From the NCBI GenBank assembly GCA_028386065.3, contig JAKUCV010006909.1, forward strand, positions 90,491 through 154,490: a DNA stretch of 64,000 nt, written 5' to 3'. The DNA comes from Turnera subulata. Its lineage: Eukaryota > Streptophyta > Magnoliopsida > Malpighiales > Passifloraceae. A program made the translations under genes and the position numbers. This document shows, in pieces, positions 49,507 to 59,172 of this stretch. How positions within the stretch are numbered: the stretch's first letter is position 1; the number at the start of each line of letters is the position of its first letter. The notes below the pieces were generated by a model. That model was not told the origin of the DNA. It saw only the letters and a list, made by a program, of their open reading frames with translations, and ran no database searches.

Positions 49507-52494
49507 AATTCGGTGTGTGTGTTCGCTGCCTTCGGTTTCTGTTATAACAAACTAACACGAATTTCTTTCAACACAGAGAGCGATAGGCAACAGGAGAAAG
49601 AGAAAGGGGAGAGGGTTAATAGGGAGAATATAATAATGGTTTATGGGAAGCAAATGTTAACGTAACGTGGGGATATAAAAAAATATATTAATAAGGTCGG
49701 GTTTGGTGAAAGTAGGATATGAAGAAGCAGGAGCAGGAGGAGGGAAGGAGGGAGGGAGATTGCTTTGGGGAGGGAAAGAGATAATATTATTGGTAGAGAG
49801 ATATGGTTTGGGTGATGGAGACATTTGGTTTTAATTTTCTTCTAAGGAATATATTTACTCTCTCTTTTTTTCTTTTTTCTTTTTGTGTGGGTGAAAACAG
49901 AAATATGGTAGTTTCTTTTGTCTTGTTGAGTAGTTGACAAGGAGGAGACTGGTGCAGTACTGTATACAGGATGGGAGAGGGAGGAAGAATTGGTGGGGGT
50001 GTGTGTTTTATTTGGATGCATTTAAATCATTGATGGTTTTATACGTAGATACAAGGAATGGTAGTTTTTCTTTTTTAACTTTTTATTGGGTCTTCTACGA
50101 GGCAAGAGAGAGCCGGAGAAGGGGAAGAAGGTGAAGGGATGGTGTGTGTATATGGACGGACAGCTGTGAATTCCAAAGGAACTGCTTTGCTTTGTTGTTA
50201 TTTGGACTGTTTAACTTTTTTTGTTAGTGTAGACAAATCAATGGTGGGTTAAGCGGAAGATAGATTCTTCTATTGCCATTAGCAACATATTTAATTACAT
50301 TAACTCCACATTTACAGATCACTATGGGTTACACTTGTGGGTACCATTTTGTTTAATACATTTTATGTGTATTTTATCAAATGATGGTTAAAAAGTGGTA
50401 GACATAAATAACAGACGGAACCTTACAGCCTAGAACAAGAAATAGTAATTTATACATCTTTGCCGCCTTTTTAATAGTAATTCACGTGGACTAGTGATAG
50501 TGTACATCACAACTTCTGCTTTCGGTGATTGTCTCTGTAGCATCTCTGCAAAATGTTTTTCTATTTTAACTCCTTTGCTACTATCAACCATTTGGTACCC
50601 TTGAGTGTCATGCAAAAATGCTTTGTAGAGCCATAACATTCTTAAGAGCATTAATCTTGATAAAAGTACCTGTTTCCCAACTTGAGTATAATCCACATAG
50701 GCGAGGCAGGGGAAGGAAGAGTCTGTCATATACTACAAAATTGATAGTCAATTCCTATATAAACTAATGGGTGAATTTGCATTGCATGGGGGCATTTCCA
50801 AATTTGAAGATTTAGCAATCAAAACCCCCTTCTTTTATTAGTAGGGACAGGACAACCTGCTTTGGGAATGAGGATTTGAATCTATTATTACTATCTGAAA
50901 ATTGCTTCTGCTACGCTGTTTTGTATTTTGCTTGGCAATCCTCACTCTACAGTCACATGGTCACATGGATGTGTTCCTTTCTTGTTCCTCGTGGGCTCTA
51001 GCTCCTCCTGTGAAGCCGATAGTTCCCCAAGTGTCACAGTTAGTAATTAATCTCCTGTGCTAGCTATCAACATGAGTCCCCTTTGTCCTCACAAATGTAC
51101 TTCAAAGATAATGATCATATTATCCTCAGAGCCCTTATTTTTTGCATTACTTTATATGTGGGCTGCACTGGATTTAATGTTACTCAATTACTACGAGTTT
51201 AAGCAGGACACCATCATAACTATCAATACATGCTTATTTAGGAAAAACATGGAGTGTATCCCCTGCCTTTTTTTGGGCCAAAAGTGTACCCCTTGTTCTG
51301 AAAAATACCATGCAGCTTAAGAAAATGCAGCTGTATGATGCTTACTAACCAACGCTTGATGTTGCTTTGATGGTGATTTTACATGGTCCCAAGGCGACTG
51401 TATTTGCTGGTTCACATGTATTTGTTGCCTCCTACAGTTGGGTAATGACCGTACGTGCAAGTCACAAGATAACGTCTTGTCAACTACACTTAGCTAGGTA
51501 AGAATTTACATAACCCATCTAGCTAGCTAAAAAAGGCACAAATGATAATAACAGCGATGTATAGACAGTGCCAATTACTTTTACAGTCAGTAGGGAAATC
51601 TCATGGAGGAGAATCTTACATGTTGACATGTTCTCTTTGAGGAAGCTTTATTTTTTCATTGCTAGGCCGGTTTCCTTGGAAGTTTTAGGTTTTTAAAAAA
51701 GTAAGCACTTGTTTTCTGTCTTCTTCACTCTGGTCTTAGAATAGTTCCATATGTCTTCCTAGTCCAAAACATTTGTTAATAAGATGCTGCCTGTATCCTA
51801 TAGAAGACAATTTGACTTGTTTTTCAATACATTGCTGACTGTTATACCCGATAACACAGATGATCACAGCATACCTAATTTATACCAACTTAGTCAAACT
51901 TCTCCTGTTCTGGCTCTTAGCTTGCTTCACATTTCAGGGTTCCCTGTAGTCCCCAAATGGATAGTGTTTCACCTATTCTTGATTTTATAACAATACAGTC
52001 TGATTTATATCCATAGACCTGGACTTATCATCAATTTACAGGATTAATTAAAGCATAATTAGTCTATTCACACTATTCTTTTCTATATGCGCGAGGCTTA
52101 TAAGTCTTATTGTGCAGCCTATAATGTACTGGAAATCAAAGAGTATTATTGAATAACAGGAATCTATCACCTAATACTAGATTACCCACACGAGGAGCAA
52201 TTACGTTAATGTGCCTTCGGGGACATTCTGTTATTCACCGGTAGTTGCAACATAATAAAATATATCGATATCTAGTGGAAACAAGTAATTGATCATTTCA
52301 GTTGTGGCTGATCCCAACTCTATACCAACTACTTACCGTTTAAAGTGTATTTGGCATATGCTTTCCTTTAAAGCATTACAGATCATCCAATTGGCTTTCC
52401 ATGCTAAGGAAGGATAAAGGCGATTGATCTAATATCTAAGGCATATTGTAGACGGCCTAGGATGAGTTCCTTCCACGCTACTCCAAGAATTGTT

Positions 52495-52509
52495 TTTTTT
52501 TTTATGCTA
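52495..52509 (-). mobile_element. Micro-insertion, T9 plus ATGCTA
   Basis: 15 bp between perfect copies of ACTCCAAGAATTGTT (52480-52494 and 52510-52524). The minus strand ends TAGCAT-poly(A), identical to the tip at 37615. Confidence 0.8.
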
Positions 52510-53826
52510 ACTCCAAGAATTGTTCAAGCTCGAAAGGTGCTTTTTTATGCTTTGTGGGTTGAAACAGTTAAATCTTTTGTGTCACCCTAACTAAAGCACC
52601 AACGGCCAATAAACACCTAAACACTGAACAGATTTGTGTCTTACGATAGTGGAAACGGGGGTGTAGGTCAGTTTTTTTTTTTTTGTTGGGTATTGGTAGG
52701 AAATGTGTTAGCTTGAGCCAGAAGATAATTAGTGGAATGCCGGAGACAGGAATTAGCAATAATTAATGTAATTGAGGAGGGTAAGAGATGTCGGTTCCTG
52801 GCATGGATTATGCTTCAAGCGATTTGTTGCACTTCCAATGGTAGTCTAGAGAAAAGTAGAGTGAAGAATTTGTTTCTAAACAAAACATGATCAAATCCAG
52901 CGTGACTATTATTACTTCGATGAACATGCACTTTATTATGGGTCGTATGTGTTCGCGTGAACACTTTGTAAAGTAGAGCCCATGAATGGGAAGGAGAATT
53001 ATAAAACTGGGCCAAACAAATGAAGCTGGGCCAAAAAATGGTTCAACAGGCTTTATCGCGCAGCGAGTCTATACACTAAAAGGGAAGAGAAGGGTGGCTG
53101 ATTGTAGCAAAGTGAATTTTCTTTTCTATCCAAAATTCTATCATTTATTGCTTTGGCAATTTCTCTCCTCGGTAAATTTATGACAAGGTTATTTTTATAA
53201 AGTTAGACTTTAAGAAATAAATCTCTTTGCAAGACACGTATAAGGACACGTTTTGTGACTCCTTGATCTACAGATAGTTAGTCTCTCTCTCTCTCCTTCT
53301 TTTGCACCGTTTCCTCTTCTAAGTACAATAAACTTTTTTCTATATCAGTCCTTTATCCATTTTGTTTGGTTGTAGCGGCCTGCAATGGAAATAAATTACT
53401 AGTAGTAGCAGTTTTGACGTGCGTTAGCAGGAGCAGCATCCTCTCATCACGAGCTTGAATTATTGAAATTTCTAAAGGGTAGCCGTCGGTTGAATTGAAG
53501 GGAGCTTGGAAATTTCTGTAATTCTCCCAGTTAAAGCGATGGGGTGGCCTCCTTCTCCCATAATATGTGTGCATTAAAACTTTTTATAGTTCCACCTTGT
53601 TAATTGGAACCGTTTAAAAAAAGAGCATAAAGGAAGCACGCCACGGGCTGCTCTTTAATGCAAAAAATTATAAATGGAACCACAAAAAGTTAAGCTATTT
53701 CGGAGCTTTTTTGAGGAATCCTATTATAGGAGTTTAGCTATTTAGGTGATAGGAGATTTTGCTTAGGTGATAAGAGATTTTGCTTATTTGGCTCTACATG
53801 TGTAACATATGCTATATATATAAATG

Positions 53827-53836
53827 CTATAAAAAA
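53827..53836 (+). mobile_element. Micro-insertion CTATAAAAAA
   Basis: Ten bases lie between two 23-bp direct repeats (53804-53826 and 53837-53859) that differ at one position. The repeat itself is AT-rich, so replication slippage is an alternative to retroposition. Confidence 0.45.
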
Positions 53837-54914
53837 AACATATGTTATATATATAAATGCAACCCTAAGCTATACATATAAAGGCTATGTGCATACGCCC
53901 ATACTTATGTACAAGTCAAGTTCTTACCCGTTTGCATGAAGTTTTTGACTTACTTTGTTCGCTCATGAGGAACAAGTTTGTCACACAATTGTATTCCTCT
54001 AAAATTACAAAACATTGTGAAAGCTGTTGCTTTCTTCTGAAGCTTATTTTCTAGCAAATTCTTGCACAAAAAATGAACATGTTTAAGTGCTTATAATTTC
54101 TTTAATCTATAAAGTCAATAATAATAGATTTTTTATGACAGTAGTTATATTCCTCCTTTAACCATATTCATTAAGATAAAGCCTCGATCGCGCACGTAAC
54201 CACCTAGTTAATTACTACTCCTGGTGTTACCATAAAGAAAACCTACTACTAGCTACTACTACAACGTGACTGAAAAAATGCGAGTTAGTAATAGTACTAC
54301 TTTAGACAAAAAAAAAAAACAAAAAAAAAGAAGAGTACTACTACTACTTTAGATCTAATGGTCGCTGGTTGCTCGATGTTCCATTTGGTAAACATCATTA
54401 ATCCAACCGAAAGAAAAACACTAGTAATTAATAATCCAACCGAAAGAAAAACACTAGTAATTAAAAAGCAAACAAGTGGCACCTCTCGATATATCAAAGT
54501 TTTCAAAAGAAAAAGGAGAGGAGAACAGATTCAAACCACCATCCAGCAGCTATAGTTGATATTTCTCAACCAATTTAAGTGAAAATTTCACATATGAAGC
54601 CAAATCCACAAAGAAGCACCATTTACATATTATATATATCCCACGTATAGTTTTGTTTCCGGTAGAAAGGATGGAGACTAGGTCCAAGGATTGGAATATT
54701 TAGTAGAAGTAACCATTTGCACACCTGTACCTGGATAGGATTGGAGTAACTTTGATAGGATCGATGTATAAATAATTCTATTTTACTGTTCCTTATCATA
54801 AATAAAATTCCACCTTTAAAGAAAAAAAAAAACTATATGATCGAAGGAAGGAGAGAGGTAGGTACGTACGTAGTTCAAAATTCAATTTGCAGTGGTGGGG
54901 CGAGGCAATTGGTT

Positions 54915-55778
54915 TTGATGCTAATCGAATGATTTTATTGATAAACTGTCATATATACAAGTATATGGGATAAAACCTGTATGATAGGTATCCTGGGAAA
55001 CTAACAACTAGCTAGGACTCTCCAACTGTAGCCTTTCAAATAGTAAGGCTTTTTATTATAGAAACAAAATCTATTATCTTTAGAAACTAGTAAATGGCCT
55101 TTCAGCTCAATAATTCTCTTTTTAATCTTTTTTTTCTATTCTAAATTTCAATCTTTCATTCATTATTTAGGTTTATTTAGGTTCATCGTGATGGTTATAA
55201 CCAGTAATACATAAATTTGCAAATTACTCAATTTTAATTTTCAATATCTGTTTAGGTAAATAGATTAAGATGGGAATAAAATTTTAATCTCTTGTCAAAT
55301 TGATCGGATCATGGTTAGAAGTTAATGGTTAAATAGAACTCATCTTGGGCACTGATTTAATTTTCTTTTAAGTTGACATTTATATTTTTTTAATGGTTTA
55401 GTAATATACAAAAAAAATTGTTAGATAGGAAAAAATTTGTAATTAAAAATTTTATATAAGGATATTTTGGTCCATTATTATTAACATTCTTATTATCGAG
55501 ATTAATATTAATTACATTTTAAAGGTTCGTGCAAAAATTTTAAATTTTTTGGAAGAGAGGGTGTATTTTACAATGTAATTCTTATATATACATGGGTTAG
55601 AATGATTTTTTATAGTTTAATTTTTTGCCTACACTGGAAAATATTCTTGGATCCGTCCCTGTCCACAGGCATGCCAGACCAATCAGAACCCAGGCTTGTT
55701 GAGAGCCACGATGTCCAGCCAGTAGAGGCCATTGTAGAAACCAGGATGCCACATGATTTGGAGAAACCCAGTTAGCAA
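54915..55778 (-). mobile_element. Non-LTR retroposon-like insertion (~864 bp) in the F-box relic
   Basis: The insert is bounded by the 14-bp repeat CGAGGCAATTGGTT at 54901-54914 and 55779-55792. Its plus-strand left end is TTGATGCTAATCGAATG followed by ATTTTATTGATAAA, so the sense strand ends TTTATCAATAAAATCATTCGATTAGCATCAA. This is the longest copy of the recurring TTAGCAT tail and includes an AATAAA signal. No reverse transcriptase is encoded; the frame at 55597-55863 is not recognisable. The insertion displaced the last codons of the F-box gene. Confidence 0.7.
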
Positions 55779-56300
55779 CGAGGCAATTGGTTGGAGGAGC
55801 AAGTAGATAGCCAATCTTGTGGTGCAAAAGGAAACACATTGTGGAGACGATGATCAGCAGCAAAAGTCATATCCAGCACTTCCGCTTTCTTTGTTTGCAA
55901 ATTGCATGAGAAAATCCGGTAAGTTCCATATGTGTGGCTATACAAATAAAAGTAGACCATATGTTCATCGTTTGGGTCGAAAGCCAGCATTGTCACCCGA
56001 TTATTGCGATCCCACAAACCAACATCATCTGTGTCCAAATCTCTGAAACGCTTCTCCTTATCATACCTCCATTTTCCCTTTTCGTAGTCTTTTAGCTCCC
56101 AAATCCTGAAGAAATCCAAGAATGGAGTACTGAGCTCCAGAAACCAGAAAGAGCCCTTGCACTCTCCAAAAGAGGTGTAAGCGTATGTCGTGCTAGGAGT
56201 TTCAATTATGTGGCATCTCTTGGGCTCAAAAGGATTGTACCCCACAGTTGCACTTCCCCTCGAGCCCTTGAGAAACAAGATGCCATTCCAGCTCAATATG

Positions 56301-57390
56301 TGAAACACCCCGACTACTATTTACCCAATACACAGTATTTACCGAACAACAGTGCCGACACATGGCACAAATAGTAAATACAACAAGAAATCTGGCCCAA
56401 TGGCTCAACGATAATATCAAATCACCCAACCTCGAGTACAATAACAATAATAGCACAGCGGAAGGAATTTTTAATAATCACAGCAAAAGCATGAACCTAC
56501 TCGATGCAAAACTATGGATCCAGATCCGTAGGAGGAGATGCCGCAGCCTGCCATGATGCATACCTGCACAAAGAACAACGTAGCCTGCCGATGGGGCAGG
56601 TGAGGGGTGAGAAAAACCGGTGAAGGGAAAGAGAAGATAAAGAGGATGAAGGAAGGAAGGAGACAAGGAAAAAAAAGAAAGAAAAGATTGAAGAGAAAGG
56701 GGTAGGGCCAGCTGCAGTAGAAGGTGTGGGCGGCTGGAAGAAGAAGAAGAAAGGAAATGAGAAAATAAAGGAAAGAAAAGAAGAGTGGCCACGTGGCAAG
56801 CCACGATTGGCCTGATTGAATTTTTGTGTCGGAAATCGTAATCACAGGGGTACTCTTGTCTTTCGAATTTCTGTCCCGAGTTCGAAAATACAACTTGGGC
56901 TCGGAAAATCTGATCTAATACTCCTGAGCGTCGTCCAAGTCTCGGAATTGAAAACCGAGGCTCGGTTAACGAAAGACTCTCCAAAACGCGTATCGGTCGA
57001 AACTACGTTAAACCTTGTGTTTAACATTTTAACTCAATCTTTGTAAAACATATGCATTATTAACAATTTATTCAAATTCTTTAAAATTCAAAATAAAGTC
57101 CAAATATGAATTTTCCTTTTCAAATTATATTTGGTAAATTATCGCAACATAAATATCTTAGCAAAATAATGATAATATTACTATTAATATTGATTAAGAA
57201 AATAATAATAATGATGGCAACAATAGTAACAATAATAATAATTTTGTGAGTAGTAAAAATAATAGTAAAGATAGTGAAAATTGACTCGGATTGGTAAAAT
57301 TCTTGATTAACCGCGATAAAATTTTATTAACCACCGTAACAGCCAAAACAACTTGGTAAAAATCACGAAAATTTTACCCGGGTCGTTACA
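56301..57390 (-). mobile_element. Solo LTR (1.09 kb) inserted in the F-box relic
   Basis: It starts TGAAACACCCCGACTAC and ends CCCGGGTCGTTACA, flanked by ATATG at 56296-56300 and 57391-57395. The ends match the Tekay-type LTRs elsewhere in the window, but the element is much shorter than they are (2.8-3.4 kb). It has no internal genes. The proline- and serine-rich frames at 56471-56984 arise from purine-rich simple sequence. Confidence 0.85.
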
Positions 57391-57454
57391 ATATGTTATC
57401 GTCCAAGTCGATTGTGAGACAATATCCAGCTCGATCTAATGGCGGATGCCATAC

Positions 57455-57686
57455 TAAAGAGACACAATATAATACACTGTTGTTGTGTTGTGAATGGACA
57501 CAAAGGCAGTGCCTTCCAATATCATTATATACTACTTAGGAGATATACATGTATGTGTTGTTTACATAATATGGAACTCTAGTGTTACACAATTACAAGA
57601 GGATAGAGTTGAGTACTATCTATTAGGATTAGGCTTATCACCAGGATTAGGCTTGAGACCGAGATCATGTTGATCACCTCCTAACA
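57455..57686 (-). repeat. 3' LTR of the Copia element
   Basis: 232 bp. The polyprotein frame runs into this LTR and stops at 57616. It differs from the partner LTR by one transition (ACTACTTAGG here, ACTATTTAGG there). Confidence 0.92.
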
Positions 57687-58560
57687 CTCCCCCGCAAACT
57701 GAACCGGGTGGAGAGCAAAGGTTCAGTTTGGTGCGAAGCATTTGTAAGCGCTGTTGCGGCAAAGGTTTTGTCAAGACATCAGCAAGCTGGCCACTGCTTT
57801 GGATGAATTGAATGCGTAGCTTCTTGGCTGCAATTTGTTCTCGAACAAAATGATAATCCAAGGTGACATGCTTCGTGCGTCGGTCCTGGACAGGATTGTG
57901 GCACAAGTATGTTGCACCGATGTTGTCACACCATAGGATTGGAACTGAGTGTTTTATTCCCAATTCACCCAACAAAGATTGGATCCAGAGCACCTCCGCC
58001 GATCCATCAGCTACCGCCTTGTATTCCGCTTCGGTGGAGGAGCGGGCAACAGTTCTTTGTTTCCTCGAAGACCAAGAAATCAAGTTCTTCCCAAGGTAAA
58101 CCAAATATCCTCCAGTCGAACGACCATCATCTATGCTGCCACCCCAGTCAGCATCCGTGAAAACCTGTAGAGATTGATCTCGCTGACGATACAACTGCAA
58201 GCCATACCCAATTGTATGTTTAAGATACCGTAATATCCTTTTGACAGCTTGATAATGATCATCCATTGGAGTTTGCATGAACTGACTGACCCGGTTGACT
58301 GCATAAATTATGTCAGGGCGAGTGAGACCGAGATATTGAAGAGAGCCAACCAGAGTACGATATAGTGTGGGATCAGAAAACAGCTTGCCACCATCCTTCG
58401 AAAGCTTCTTACTAGTGGATATCGGAGTTTGTAAAGTCTTACAATCTTGCATGCCAGCTTTCCGAAGAAGATCAGAGATGTATTTGCATTGCGTCAAGAG
58501 TAAACCGTCATTGTTGGGAGTTAACTCAATACCCAGAAAGTAGCTGACAGAGCCTAAGTC
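57616..58560 (-). pseudogene. Copia reverse transcriptase end and RNase H
   Basis: This piece follows the second stop (TGA 58561-58563) in the same frame. It contains the reverse transcriptase tail (SYFLGIEL, LVGSLQYLGLTRPDI), then RNase H with FTDADWGGS, RSSTEAEYKAVA and DNIGATYLCHNP, and ends inside the LTR. RNase H removes the RNA strand during copying. The domain residues look intact; only the upstream stops would prevent its production. Confidence 0.9.
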
Positions 58561-59172
58561 TCAGATAGAAAATTCCACTCCCAGTCTGGTGATTAAATCT
58601 GTGACGAACTGTGGACTGTTACCAGTAACCAAAATATCATCAACGTAGATTAACACATAAGTTATCACAGAATCATGTTTATAAACCATAAGAGAGTGAT
58701 CAGATTGAGAGATACGAAACCCTTGGGTAAGAAGAAAATCACTGAGGCGCTTGTACCAAGCCCTCGGTGCCTGTTTGAGCCCATACAAAGATCGATTCAA
58801 GCGACAGACATGATTCTTCCTGTCAGCAGCGATGAACCCTTGCGGCTGAGACATATAAACTTCCTCATCCAGGAGACCATGGAGGAAGGCATTCCGCACG
58901 TCGAGTTGTCTGATTTTCCAGTCACAAGACACTGCATGACTAAGCACAGTGCGGATTGTGGTTGGTTTGACCACTGGGCTGAATATTTCCTGAAAATCCA
59001 CACCCTCACGCTGATGAAAACCCTTAGCAACAAGTCTGGCCTTGAAGCGTTCAATAGTGCCATCAGCTCGCTTCTTTATCCGGTATACCCACTTGTTGCC
59101 GATCAAGTTCATGTGTCGCCGATAAGGAACCAGTGTCCATGTATTGTTCCGCAACAACGCATTTATCTCCTC
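58561..59172 (-). pseudogene. Copia reverse transcriptase core
   Basis: Lies between the TAG at 59173-59175 and the TGA at 58561-58563, in frame with both neighbours. Motifs include NNTWTLVP, NKWVYRIKK, ARLVAKGFHQREG, QLDVRNAFLHG, YGLKQAPRAWY and the catalytic YVDDILVTG. Both stops are consistent with C-to-T changes (TAG from CAG; TGA from CGA). Confidence 0.92.

Larger units (their letters stand above)
49507..54881. other. Spacer upstream of the ROP-GAP gene, no gene recognised
   Basis: The first ~600 bp upstream of the start codon are purine-rich on the plus strand (GAGA and GGAGG runs), a common feature of plant 5' regions. The rest is AT-rich with no recognisable coding frame. It contains micro-insertions at 52495 and 53827, a CT microsatellite near 53281-53297, a 21-bp tandem pair at 53742-53783 and a 33-bp tandem pair near 54400-54462. 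Confidence 0.5.

Noticed and set aside
53485..53515. Sequence TTGAATTGAAGGGAGCTTGG resembling miR159/miR319
   Set aside because: It differs from the mature forms at several positions, and I found no complementary arm within 250 bases to form a hairpin.
54293..54352. A-rich insert between AGTACTACTTTAGA-like repeats
   Set aside because: The flank is an expanded ACT repeat, so slippage explains it as well as insertion.
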